A stretch of 64,000 nt of DNA, from assembly GCA_001282665.1 (NCBI GenBank), contig LN874945.1:186001-250000 (forward strand), read 5' to 3'. The DNA is from Clostridiales bacterium mt11. GTDB taxonomy: Bacteria; Bacillota; Clostridia; Tissierellales; Tepidimicrobiaceae. A program made the position numbers and the translations under genes. The notes under the pieces were generated by a model that did no database searches, was not told where the DNA came from, and saw only the letters and a list, made by a program, of their open reading frames with translations. This document shows, one piece after another, positions 24,798 to 34,300 of the stretch; the first letter of the stretch is position 1, and each line of letters starts with the position of its first letter.

Positions 24798-25028
24798 ATG
24801 GAAATAAAAATACTAGGCACTGGCTGCTCTAAATGTGATAAGTTAGAAAAAAACATAGAGATAGCTTTAAAAGAGTTGAATATACAGGCTAATATAATAA
24901 AAGTAGAAAATCTAGCTGAAATAGTGAGTTATGGAGTTATGAGTACCCCTGGACTTGTAATAGATGGGAAAGTAAAGACCATAGGGAAAGTCCCAAGTGT
25001 AAAGGATTTGAAGAATATGCTGCAATAA
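24798..25028 (+). CDS. Small thioredoxin-fold redox protein (thioredoxin_3 family)
   Basis: A 76-residue protein starting MEIKILGTGCSKCDK, with the redox CxxC (Cys10, Cys13) and the cis-proline region MSTPGLVIDGKV. Such mini-thioredoxins accompany ArsR-controlled permeases and may reduce the metal site or the cargo. The ATG at 24798 is chosen over upstream in-frame ATGs because it follows GGTGA at 5 bases and gives the standard N-terminus. It is the last gene before the cobalamin riboswitch. Confidence 0.88.
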   Translation: MEIKILGTGCSKCDKLEKNIEIALKELNIQANIIKVENLAEIVSYGVMSTPGLVIDGKVKTIGKVPSVKDLKNMLQ

Positions 25029-25047
25029 TAGGAAAATTCGATATATA

Positions 25048-25076
25048 TTGCCAAAGGTAATTTTATGATATATACT
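25048..25076 (+). promoter_or_regulatory. Sigma-A promoter of the cobalamin riboswitch transcript
   Basis: TTGCCA (25048-25053), a 17-base spacer and TATACT (25071-25076). Initiation near 25083 would place the aptamer at the 5' end of the transcript. Confidence 0.75.
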
Positions 25077-25104
25077 ATATTTAGATTTTAAAATTGAATA
25101 TTAT

Positions 25105-25270
25105 ATTTAGGTTCTTTGTATTACAAGGATTAAAAGGGAATCAGGTGAGAATCCTGAGCGGACCGGCCACTGTAAATGGGGAGTGAACTTTTAGCATACC
25201 ACTGAGATTATTCTTGGGAAGGTGAAAGTAAACTGTAATCCATAAGTCAGGAGACCTGCCTAGATATGTG
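25105..25270 (+). ncRNA. Cobalamin (B12) riboswitch
   Basis: The conserved elements occur in the right order: AAAAGGGAATCAGGTG, AATCCTGAGCGGACC, GGCCACTGTAA, GGGGAGT, CCACTGAG, GGGAAGGTGAAAG and the B12-box region AAGTCAGGAGACCTGCC (25244-25260). It is followed by a terminator before the first gene, so adenosylcobalamin or a related corrinoid should switch the downstream 20-kb gene set off. Confidence 0.96.
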
Positions 25271-25336
25271 TAACATTTACCTTCCTGGGTTAAGGTGAGA
25301 TGTGCGAAAGCTATTTTATTTGTGATGCGTAAAACC

Positions 25337-25370
25337 ATATCTTAACTTCTTAGGAGTTAAGATATTTTTT
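25337..25370 (+). terminator. Riboswitch-controlled intrinsic terminator
   Basis: An 11-bp perfect stem (25337-25347 with 25355-25365), 7-base loop and T7 run, ending 42 bases before the first gene of the operon. Confidence 0.93.
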
Positions 25371-25411
25371 TATGTAATATTTTATAAAATAAATTAAAGC
25401 GGAGGGATCAT

Positions 25412-26434
25412 ATGAAGTTTAGAAATGCTTTCCTCTTAACATTATTGACTGTAGCAATTATTATAGGGAGTTTTCAGATTTTTGGCATAGTTAAAAATTA
25501 TTTTACGCAAGATATAGCGTTGGCAAAATCCAATAATTTAGAGATTGAATATTGGATAGACCCTAATGCAGTGGAAACGGATAATGAAGAAAGCTCAGAA
25601 TCACTTTTAGCCCAGTTGAGAAAGAGAAAAGTTGAAAATGGAAATCTGTCTAAAATAGAAACACAGGATGTAGAAGATACAGATGTAGTTTCTAAAGATG
25701 GTGAAAAATCCTTATGGGAAAAATTATTAGAATCTAGGGAAAAGGATAAGAAGGCTATCCAAAATCCAGTTTTAAAAAAAGTAGAAAAAGATAAAATTGA
25801 GGAAGAAAAAAAGGCAGAAGAAGAAATAGTAAATAAGTTTCAAGAAGAAATAAATAAGTCTAGGGAAAGTGCAAAAAAGAGAGCTGAAGAAAATAGTAAA
25901 GACAAAGATGAAAATGTAAATAGAGATAAAGATGGCAAACTAACACAAGAAGAGCAGAAAAAAGCTATAGAAAAAGCTAAAAAAGAAAAGGAAAGAAAAG
26001 AAAGGGAACAAAAAGAAAAGGATAAAAAAGAAAATATAGTCACCATGCATATTCGCTGTGATACAGCAGTAGCAAAGGGTATGGCAGATGATCCAAAATG
26101 GCAGGGAATAGTTCCTCCTAGCGGTGTAATATTGGGAACCACTAGGTTCAAAATAAAAGAAGGGGATACGGTTTTAGATGTACTGAAAATGGCCCAAGAA
26201 CAATATAAATTTCAGATGAGCTATAGAGGTAATGATGCTTCTGCTTATATAGAAGGTATTAACAATCTATATGAATTTGACGGCGGCCGTTGGAGTGGTT
26301 GGATGTACTGTGTAAACGGTTGGTATCCAAATTACGGAGCAGGAGTATATGTACTTAAAGGCGGAGATGTAATTGAATGGAATTATACCTGTGATTTAGG
26401 AAAGGACTTAGGGCAAGAGTGGCTTGGAGATTAA
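25412..26434 (+). CDS. Membrane-anchored transcobalamin-like (DUF4430) protein with long charged spacer
   Basis: A 340-residue protein: N-terminal transmembrane anchor (about 7-30), a very charged, probably coiled-coil spacer of about 150 residues (60-210, rich in E, K, R), then a DUF4430/transcobalamin C-terminal-like beta domain (about 215-338) with IEGINNLYEFDGG, WSGWMYCVNGWYPNYGAG and GGDVIEWNYTCDLGKDLG. The spacer could carry the domain through the cell wall. In intrinsic factor and transcobalamin the equivalent domain forms one half of the cobalamin-binding cleft. It is the first gene after the B12 riboswitch, which supports a corrinoid-related role; binding itself is inferred. Confidence 0.85.
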   Translation: MKFRNAFLLTLLTVAIIIGSFQIFGIVKNYFTQDIALAKSNNLEIEYWIDPNAVETDNEESSESLLAQLRKRKVENGNLSKIETQDVEDTDVVSKDGEKSLWEKLLESREKDKKAIQNPVLKKVEKDKIEEEKKAEEEIVNKFQEEINKSRESAKKRAEENSKDKDENVNRDKDGKLTQEEQKKAIEKAKKEKERKEREQKEKDKKENIVTMHIRCDTAVAKGMADDPKWQGIVPPSGVILGTTRFKIKEGDTVLDVLKMAQEQYKFQMSYRGNDASAYIEGINNLYEFDGGRWSGWMYCVNGWYPNYGAGVYVLKGGDVIEWNYTCDLGKDLGQEWLGD

Positions 26435-26448
26435 AAAGAGGTGGGTTA

Positions 26449-27150
26449 ATGGAGGAATATATAAAGCTAATAGATGTTAGAAAAGAATTTAAGCTAGGAG
26501 AAAATATAATAAAGGCAGTAAATGAAATAGACTTATCTATGGGAAAAGGAGATATGCTGAGAATAACTGGACGATCAGGTTCTGGTAAATCAACACTTTT
26601 AAATTTAATGGCTGGATTAGAGGAAGCCACTTCTGGAGAAATAATAATCGATGGAAGTCATATTGAGAAAATGAATGAAAGAGAGCGAATTAGATATAGA
26701 AGAAAAAATATAGGTTTTATATTTCAATCCTATAATCTGTTGCCCCAATATACAGCTTTAGAAAATGTAGCCCTTCCTTTGATTTTAAGGGGAGTAGACA
26801 CAAAGAAAAGGGAAGAGATGGCAAAGGAAATCATGGAACAGGTGGGAATATATTCCCATGCTAGTCATAAGCCAAATGAAATGTCTGGTGGTCAACAACA
26901 GCGTGTAGGTATAGCAAGGGCATTGGTTACAAGTCCACCAATAGTTTTTGCCGATGAGCCTACAGGAAATTTAGATACAAAAACTAGTGAAGAGGTAATG
27001 GAGTTATTGTTAAAGCTTTTTAATAAAAAGAGGACAACCTTTATATTAGTGTCCCATGATGAGGAGACGAAGGATTATATAGAAAAAACTATACATCTAG
27101 AAGATGGAGAAATAATAAATTCAAAATTTAGTAAGGGGGAAAACCATTGA
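26449..27150 (+). CDS. ABC transporter ATPase, MacB/LolD-like
   Basis: A 233-residue ATPase with Walker A GRSGSGKST, the MacB/LolD-type Q-loop segment FIFQSYNLLPQYTALENV, signature MSGGQQQRVGIARAL and Walker B IVFADEPTGNLD. MacB/LolD ATPases drive mechanotransmission across the membrane rather than classical channel transport. The ATG at 26449, preceded by AGAGGTG, is preferred to a GTG at 26419 inside the upstream gene. Its permease partner is two genes downstream (28982), with an extracellular anchored protein between; each overlaps the next by 4 bases. Confidence 0.9.
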   Translation: MEEYIKLIDVRKEFKLGENIIKAVNEIDLSMGKGDMLRITGRSGSGKSTLLNLMAGLEEATSGEIIIDGSHIEKMNERERIRYRRKNIGFIFQSYNLLPQYTALENVALPLILRGVDTKKREEMAKEIMEQVGIYSHASHKPNEMSGGQQQRVGIARALVTSPPIVFADEPTGNLDTKTSEEVMELLLKLFNKKRTTFILVSHDEETKDYIEKTIHLEDGEIINSKFSKGENH

Positions 27151-28985
27151 AACCATTAAATTATGTTAAAAGAGTATTTGCAGGAATTTTAATATTGGTC
27201 TTATTTGTATTTACATGGGATACATCTATTAATTATGCAGCAGATGATGATACAAAAACTACCACTACTAAACAAAATACAGCAGGTCAAGATAAAATTG
27301 AAGTAAGTGATAAAAAGGCAATTGTAATAGCGGATACAGGTGCTAAGGCAGTAATTGGTAAGCCGGGAGATAAGGTGCAAATAGAGTTACCTCTAGCAGT
27401 TAATAGAGAATATATTCCTAGTTTAAATTATGTACTTAGAAATATAACTATAGAGCCAATAATTCCTACGGAAAGGTCGGAAATAGAAAATTGGCCTTTT
27501 GAAATTAAGAATGCCAGCTATATTAAAAGGATAAAGGATATGACCTATAATAGCCGAGCAGATGTATTTTATGATTTTACTATTTCTAAGACAGCACAAA
27601 AGGGAATTTATCCAGTGCCATTTTTAGTTAATGCTACTATTTGGAGAAAAGATGATATAAATAGAACTCAGATAAAAGAAGATGTGGAATTTGAATTGTT
27701 TACTTATGTAAATATAACAGATGATGGCAGTGAATCTAAAATCACAAATGAAATGGGAGCATTAGGTATAGCCACAGCCGATAAAGATGGTGCTATGTTT
27801 CCTGCACCACAGGGGAATGCAGGGGAAAGGATAAAGTTTAAAATTCCAATAATAAATAATGGCGGTACATTAACGGATATAAATATTACTCCTGTAATAT
27901 CTACTTCATTAGATGAATGGCCCTTTATAGTGGAGGTTGTCAATTATGGCAAGAAAATATCTAAAATGAACCCAGGAGATGTAACTACTTTGGAATACGA
28001 ATTTAGAATATCCCCAGAAGTTACTTCAGGAGCCAAGCCTATAAATTTTAGGGCTACATATAGAGAAAATGGAGGACTGGAAGAAAGTCTATTTTCAGCC
28101 TATATAAACGTAATCAAAGGGAAACTAGAACCAAAAGAACCTGTAGAATTGCCAGATTCCGTACCAAAGCTTATGATAGTTTCCTATACTACAAATCCAG
28201 AGGAAATATACTCTGGGGAACCTTTTGAATTAACATTAAAACTCAAAAATACTTCTAAAAATAAAAGTATAAAAAATGCAAGCATTGCCTTGACATTACC
28301 AGAAGAAGAATTAATGCCAGATACGGGAAAAAGTGATAGCACCTACATAGACTATTTAGGTCCAGAAAAGACTACAATTAGAACTTTTTATTTGAAAACG
28401 CTACCAACGGCAATTAATCCAACTTCTACAATAGTAGCTAATATGGAATATGAAACGACAAAAGTAACCCAAGGTACATACTCTCAAGCCATAGTATTAG
28501 AGATAAGACAGGAAGTATTTGTATCCTTGGGAGAACCTACAATCTATGGAGATGACCATGCTAAGGGAGAGCCTATTGCAGTAACTATTCCTATTATAAA
28601 TAAAGGGAAGGGGAAGATATTTAATCTACAGGTAGATGTAGAGGGAGAAGGTATAGCAATGATAGAGAAGTTCTATGGTGGAGATTTGCTTTCAGCAGCT
28701 AAGACAGATGCAGATTTTCAAATAATAGGGACAAGCTCAGGAAAAGTAGAAGGAAATTTTATTATTGCATATGAAGATATAGATGGAGAAGAATATGTGG
28801 AAAAGTTACCTTTTCAAGTGGAAATAAAGGACGAAGACTATTTAGGAGGCAAGATTGTAGAAGATGAAATACCTGCAAAAAAAGGGAAAAATAAAGGAGC
28901 CATTGTGGGAGGGAGCTTAGGTGCAATAGCTATAATCGGAGGAGGAACCTACTATATGATAAAAAAAGGCAGGATTAAGCTATGA
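27147..28985 (+). CDS. Secreted, C-terminally anchored multi-domain beta protein (CARDB/NEW3-like)
   Basis: A 612-residue exported protein: signal peptide (to about residue 34, before AADDDT), three or more Ig-like modules of CARDB/alpha-galactosidase NEW3 type (KPGDKVQIELPL, NAGERIKFKIPIINNGG, YSGEPFELTLKLKNTSK, GEPIAVTIPIINKGKGK), and a C-terminal membrane helix GAIVGGSLGAIAIIGG with a basic tail. It starts with TTG at 27147 overlapping the ATPase stop; AAGGGGG lies upstream. Sandwiched between an ATPase and its FtsX permease, it probably forms an extracellular arm of that complex. No enzyme motif is visible. Confidence 0.78.
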   Translation: MKPLNYVKRVFAGILILVLFVFTWDTSINYAADDDTKTTTTKQNTAGQDKIEVSDKKAIVIADTGAKAVIGKPGDKVQIELPLAVNREYIPSLNYVLRNITIEPIIPTERSEIENWPFEIKNASYIKRIKDMTYNSRADVFYDFTISKTAQKGIYPVPFLVNATIWRKDDINRTQIKEDVEFELFTYVNITDDGSESKITNEMGALGIATADKDGAMFPAPQGNAGERIKFKIPIINNGGTLTDINITPVISTSLDEWPFIVEVVNYGKKISKMNPGDVTTLEYEFRISPEVTSGAKPINFRATYRENGGLEESLFSAYINVIKGKLEPKEPVELPDSVPKLMIVSYTTNPEEIYSGEPFELTLKLKNTSKNKSIKNASIALTLPEEELMPDTGKSDSTYIDYLGPEKTTIRTFYLKTLPTAINPTSTIVANMEYETTKVTQGTYSQAIVLEIRQEVFVSLGEPTIYGDDHAKGEPIAVTIPIINKGKGKIFNLQVDVEGEGIAMIEKFYGGDLLSAAKTDADFQIIGTSSGKVEGNFIIAYEDIDGEEYVEKLPFQVEIKDEDYLGGKIVEDEIPAKKGKNKGAIVGGSLGAIAIIGGGTYYMIKKGRIKL

Positions 28986-30301
28986 TGAGGACCGGGGATT
29001 TCTTCCATATGGGTTTTATAAATCTTTGGAGAAGAAAGGTGAGAACAATCTTAACTGCCCTAGCTATGACCGTGGGAGTAGCAGCTATAGTAGTGCTTAT
29101 ATCCATAGGAATAGGCTATGACCAAACCTATAGGGAAACCATAGAGGAGATGGGCAGTTTAACTAAAATAGATGTAATGCCTCCTAGAGAAAAAAAGGGA
29201 AAAGTGCCATTGTTAAATGAGAAAGCAGTTTGGTCTTTTAACCAATTAGAAGGAGTAGAGGCAGCAACACCAGTTTTACAGGTGTTTCCCTATTTAAAAA
29301 ATGGGAAATATGTAACGCCTATTAAACTGTATGGAATAGACATGAATACTGCATCTAGTTTTCAATTGATTCCATTGGAAGGAGAACTGCCTTTAAAGGG
29401 TACTAGGATAAGACCACAGATAATGTTAACTGATGATGTCCAAGATTCCTTTGCAGATCCAGAGACTTGGGAAGAGGTAGAGAATGAAGCTATTAAGGAA
29501 ACTCTACACCCAATGAAATCCAATATTAGAATGTCCTTTGATTATGAATCTTTAATAGGGGAGTACCAAGAAGGGGAAGATGGTAGGGCAATTCTTACAG
29601 GAATTAATTATAAAACGGAAATCACAGGGATATGCAGCAATCAAAATCAGAACTATACTACTTCTGGATTCATGGAATATGACAGATTGGAAGAGATTAT
29701 GAAAGATAATAAGGAATATTTGCCTTCAGTATCGGAAAAAGACGAAGAAGATGAGGAATTAGCTAGACTTCAAACATATGAAATGGTATGGGTAAAAGCC
29801 AAAGACACTAACTCTGCTCAAGATGTAATAGACACAATAAAGGCAGCAGGATTTGAAACCTATTCTTTAAACGATATGTTAGAGTCGGTTAAAAGACAGT
29901 CTAAGCAGATTCAAGGAATGTTAGCGGCAATAGGTGGGGTAGCCCTGTTAGTAGCAGGAATAGGTACTGCCAATACTATGATGATGTCTATAAATGAAAG
30001 AACTAAGGAAATAGGGATATTGAAAGTGCTAGGCAGTGAGTTAACAGATATTTTAAAGATGTTCTTGGTGGAGGCAGTGATAATAGGCATAATAGGAGGA
30101 ATTGTAGGTTTAGCTCTGAGTTTTGGTCTTCAAAAACTATTGCCTATATTACTTAGTGAGATGGAAGTAAGGTCCATTATCCCACCTTGGTTAGCCATAG
30201 GTGGGGTGGTATTTGCAGGTTTAGTTGCAGTAATCAGTGCATTGATACCAGCTGTAAAAGCCATGAAAATAAGCCCACAAGTGGCAATTAGAACGGAATA
30301 A
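28982..30301 (+). CDS. MacB/FtsX-type ABC transporter permease
   Basis: A 439-residue permease with one N-terminal helix (TILTALAMTVGVAAIVVLISIG), a roughly 270-residue extracellular domain and three C-terminal helices (MLAAIGGVALLVAGIGTANTM, FLVEAVIIGIIGGIVGLAL, and about 400-430). The NTMMMSINERTKEIGILKVLG loop is the FtsX/MacB signature. With the ATPase at 26449 it should form a mechanotransmission machine. The external domain carries an unusually acidic insert (SEKDEEDEELARL). Its role in a B12-controlled operon is unknown; release of bound corrinoid from, or assembly of, the surface proteins are possibilities. Confidence 0.88.
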   Translation: MMRTGDFFHMGFINLWRRKVRTILTALAMTVGVAAIVVLISIGIGYDQTYRETIEEMGSLTKIDVMPPREKKGKVPLLNEKAVWSFNQLEGVEAATPVLQVFPYLKNGKYVTPIKLYGIDMNTASSFQLIPLEGELPLKGTRIRPQIMLTDDVQDSFADPETWEEVENEAIKETLHPMKSNIRMSFDYESLIGEYQEGEDGRAILTGINYKTEITGICSNQNQNYTTSGFMEYDRLEEIMKDNKEYLPSVSEKDEEDEELARLQTYEMVWVKAKDTNSAQDVIDTIKAAGFETYSLNDMLESVKRQSKQIQGMLAAIGGVALLVAGIGTANTMMMSINERTKEIGILKVLGSELTDILKMFLVEAVIIGIIGGIVGLALSFGLQKLLPILLSEMEVRSIIPPWLAIGGVVFAGLVAVISALIPAVKAMKISPQVAIRTE

Positions 30302-30444
30302 TTATTTTAAGGGGGTGGTTAGCAGTCATTTGATTAAATGTGACTATAAAAATATTTAATCAGGTAGTCAATAGCCACTGTTAGGAAAAAGTAAATAGAA
30401 TGGGCTATTTATTAAAAAACAAAATAGCAAAAGGGGGAAAAGAG
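30302..30444 (+). other. Structured 143-base intergenic leader before the secreted DUF4430 gene
   Basis: Mutually exclusive pairings are possible: TGATTAAA (30331-30338) with TTTAATCA (30355-30362), or a local AGTCATTT/AAATGTGACT hairpin that uses the same bases. An outer stem GTGGTTA (30315-30321)/TAGCCAC (30372-30378) can enclose them. It may regulate or process the mRNA at this point. An in-frame ATG at 30400 would extend the next gene by 15 residues but lacks a ribosome site. Confidence 0.4.
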
Positions 30445-31323
30445 ATGTTTAAGAAATTTAGAAAAAGCAGTAAGATTTTAAGTTTGATATTAGCATTGAT
30501 TATGGTATTGGGATTGACAAGTACCGTATTCGCAGCAGGGGAAGATCAAATTATTGTTGATACAAGTATACCAAGGGATTTTAGGATAATGGCAGATGGT
30601 GGAGAGACTAGCTATAAGACAGTAACTGTAAAACATGCAGAAGGCTCACAGTGGCCAGATGACACTAAATATACAGCTTATCTAAACTTTACTAATTCTT
30701 CAATAGATTTAGCTAATGTTAATGTAAAGGTTAGATATGATTCAAACTTATATAATCTAGAAGTTAATGATGAATTAGTAAATGGTTCAAATATAGAAAA
30801 TATAGATTTTAGTAAGGGATATGTAAACTTTACACTAATTAACATTTTAGATGGTAGAGAATATAGAAACTATCAAATTAATGCTGGTATAGAAGGAACA
30901 GATGTTGAATTGTTGGTAACTTTTAATGTTAAAAATGCTACAAACTGGCTTAGGAATGCTTCAAGAGACCATAAAGATTATGAAAAAGTAGAAAATGCGT
31001 TACAAGGATTTAGCAAGGCCCAAGCAACTCCAGTAACTGTAAAAGCAGGGGATACTGCAATGGAAGCTTTAGAGAAGGCAGCTGAACAGTTAGATTTAGA
31101 ACTTGATGGTGCAAATCAAGGATATATTCGACAAATAAATAAAAGAGGTTATTCAGGATTAAGGGAATTTGATATGACAAGTCAGTCAGGTTGGATGTAT
31201 AAAATAGATGGAATAATGCCAAATGTTGGAGCTTCTCAATGTACGATAAATAGCAGTTTTGAATCAATGGAATGGGGGTTTACATTAAACTGGGGACAAG
31301 ACTTAGGTGGAGCACCTTGGTAA
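30445..31323 (+). CDS. Secreted transcobalamin-like (DUF4430) protein
   Basis: A 292-residue protein with a signal peptide (cleavage expected near TVFAAG) and no membrane anchor. Residues about 35-180 form a beta-rich domain (KYTAYLNFTNSSIDLANVNV) and about 190-292 a DUF4430 domain (VKAGDTAMEALEKAAEQL, SGWMYKIDGIMPNVGAS, ending LNWGQDLGGAPW). Compared with the anchored DUF4430 proteins of the operon it lacks the charged spacer, so it may be a diffusible or surface-retained corrinophore-like component. ATG 30445, 7 bases after GGGGG, gives the clean signal peptide. Confidence 0.82.
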   Translation: MFKKFRKSSKILSLILALIMVLGLTSTVFAAGEDQIIVDTSIPRDFRIMADGGETSYKTVTVKHAEGSQWPDDTKYTAYLNFTNSSIDLANVNVKVRYDSNLYNLEVNDELVNGSNIENIDFSKGYVNFTLINILDGREYRNYQINAGIEGTDVELLVTFNVKNATNWLRNASRDHKDYEKVENALQGFSKAQATPVTVKAGDTAMEALEKAAEQLDLELDGANQGYIRQINKRGYSGLREFDMTSQSGWMYKIDGIMPNVGASQCTINSSFESMEWGFTLNWGQDLGGAPW

Positions 31324-31338
31324 AATAAAAAACTAGAA

Positions 31339-31367
31339 TAAGGGGAATGGATATTCCATTCCCCTTA
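31339..31367 (+). terminator. 13-bp intercistronic hairpin
   Basis: A perfect stem TAAGGGGAATGGA (31339-31351)/TCCATTCCCCTTA (31355-31367) with a 3-base loop lies 16 bases after the DUF4430 stop. No T-run follows, so it is probably a partial terminator or 3' protective element that lets the upstream gene be expressed at a higher level than the giant genes downstream. Confidence 0.65.
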
Positions 31368-31395
31368 TATGCCGTAAGAAGGGAGATAAAAAGGT

Positions 31396-34300
31396 ATGAT
31401 GAAAAGAAATTACAGGTTTTTTATTCTCATTTTAGCTTTAATAATATTGTCTACTGCAACTATGCCTTCTTTTGCGGAATGGACAGGTGTAATTCCAGAT
31501 TGGTGGGTATATAGATTTGATACTATTTTTTCAAGGGAATATTATGAAGCTTCTGGTGGAGTTATGTCCTATAATTTAACTCATGGAACAAATAATAAAC
31601 ATTCAACTTTGGTTCCAATGAGATTGTCAAATGACCGTAACTATGTGGGGATAGAAAATTCATCTAAATTAAATGATTATAAATTAACTATCAGAGAAGT
31701 AAGGAGTGGAAGATATTGGACAGAAGGCATGGGTAATGCTAATGATTATAGGGATCCAGGAAAGTTAGTGCTCGATAATAAAAAACGTGATTATTTTTTG
31801 CCCTACAAACATTTTTATGAATTTACATATGATAACGGGAAAAAAACAGATAGAGTACCCGTTTGGATGATGATGATAATTGAAAGAAACCCTGAGGACA
31901 GAACTCTAAAAGAGGAGGTTCAAGATTTATGGGATGAATTCATATCAGCCTATGAAGATTTAGATGATTTTTCTAGGGAGATAAAAGAACAGGGACAGCC
32001 TAAGAAGCCAGGGGATTATCATCCAATGCATGCTGGATTTATAGATAATATAAAAAGAGAGCTTAATGCTATACTTAATCCAGGCTGGAATGCAGATCCT
32101 AGATTGGAGTACGTATATGTCTGGATAGAAAAAATGTACAATCCTAAAACTCTCGATCCCAATTTAAAAAGGGAACAAGTAGAGGCTTTGTTAGATACGT
32201 GTTATGAAGCTATGGAGTACGTTGAGTCCCATAGAGTAAATGAACCTGAAATATTAGAAGCAAAATTGGGAAAACATACTGGAATTATTGATAAAAGAAA
32301 TAATAATGTAAAATTATATATTCCAGAGGATACTAAAATTGAAAAAGATAAATTAGAAATATATACACCAGATTGGGTAAAGGCACAATTTAAATCAGGG
32401 GATTTTGAAATAGGTAAATCAGTAGTCTATACAATTCAAGCATTAGATGCTCTTCATGAAAAATATGAAGATGTAAAGGACTATGATGTAAAAGAAGATT
32501 GGACTATAGAATTCATAAAAGGAGAATCAAAACAGTTAGTAAATTCAGCAAGGTATATAAGTGAAGATGGGAATAAGATAGAAGCTAGCATTTCAGATGG
32601 TGAGATAAATTTTAATATTCCATTTGAGGTTGACTTGACTTCATTTCCATTAGAAATATATCATACGGCAGAAAAACTATTCTATACAGATGAAAATAAC
32701 GAAGACATTGAACTTAAAGATGGAGATTTAATAGACGTATCAAAACCCATAGATATAAAATTAAAAACTGGAGATAAAGAAAGAATATACAAATTAAATG
32801 TAGTATCGAATAAGTCTGATGAAAATCAAATAACATTCTTTAATATTAATAGTTCATCGGGGAAAATAGACCATGATAATGGGGAAATTACAGTAATGCT
32901 ACCCTTTGAAACGGATATATCTAATTTAAAGCCCAATATTAAAACAAGCTATAGAGCCACTGTTTTACCACAGTCCAATGTAGTTCAGGATTTTTCTAAA
33001 GGTTTCGTAGAGTATATAGTAAAATCGGAATCCGGAAAGGAAAAAACATATCAAGTTAAAATAGAAAGAGCAGGTGCTTCTCAAGAAAAGGAAGTTTTGA
33101 GTTTTAAAATAGGAACAATAGAGGGCGAGATAAGGGAAAATATAATAGAAATAGAATTACCTCCTAATATAAAGCTTGATAAGATTAAGCCAACTATTGA
33201 AGTATCTAAATTTGCAGAAGTTTCTCCTAAAAGTGGAGAAGAAGTTGATTTTTCATCTAAAAAGTTTATATATACAGTTATTGCCCAAGATGGAAGTAAA
33301 AAAGAATATATGGTAAACATAGAACAAGAAGGCAGCGGAGGGGAAATAGGCTTTCCGGATGAGGATTTTTATAATAAGCTAATAACTCTTAGAGACAATA
33401 TATATAAAAGATATAAAGAAGATGCATCAGACGATTGGGAATGGATGAATATAGGATTTTACGAAGGTAGACATAATGGGAAAGAGGTCGCAGCTGGAGT
33501 TGCAGAGAAATATGAAGATATTCCTAAGAAGTTTGATATATATAGAAAGATTTCTAGTTTAAATCCTAATAAGCAAACGGATCCAGATAGACTTGTAATG
33601 ACTTTAACTGCTATGGGGATTGACGCCAGTAACCTTAAAAAGCTCCAAAAAGATGGGAAACCATTTATGATAAAGGGTGAAGAAGTTACAGATTTAGTTG
33701 AAAGAATATATAACTTTCCTGCACCTATTGAGGACACAACAGTAAACGATCAAATATTTGGTTTAATAGCATTAGATATGGGGGACTATTCAGTGCCGGC
33801 AGATGCAAAGTATTCTAGAGAGTTTATGATTGAATATATTTTAAATCACAAATATGGAACAGATGGTTTCGGTATAGATATGGTAGGAATGTTAATACAA
33901 TCATTATATCCTTATAGAGATGACCCTATATATGGTGAGAGAGTAAAGAAGAAACTAGATGAAGGACTGGATATAATACTTGGACACAAGACAGTAGAAA
34001 AAGTAAATCCTATGAGAGATGACTTCCTTTTTGATGCTTGGGGAGCAGTAAATAGTGAATCTACAGCTCAAGTCATTATAGCACTATGTTCCATGGGAAT
34101 AGACCCCTATTCAGATATTAGATTTTCTAGAGGAACAGATGACAATATGATAGTTAATTGGATTAATAAATTTGCGACTAGTAATTTAGATGGATTTGGG
34201 CATACAAATAATAAAGATAATTTTATGGCTACTTATCAAGGAATGTATGCACTGCAATGGTATATCAATTTTATAGAAAATGGAGGGTCAGGGAATCCAT

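Larger units (their letters stand above)
25029..25411. other. 383-base regulatory leader of the cobalamin operon
   Basis: It contains no gene; it holds in order the promoter (25048-25076), the cobalamin aptamer (about 25105-25270) and the terminator (25337-25370). Confidence 0.9.

Noticed and set aside
25840..26151. Minus-strand ORF rich in Ser/Phe inside the DUF4430 spacer region
   Set aside because: It is the reverse shadow of the Lys/Glu-rich coiled-coil coding sequence.
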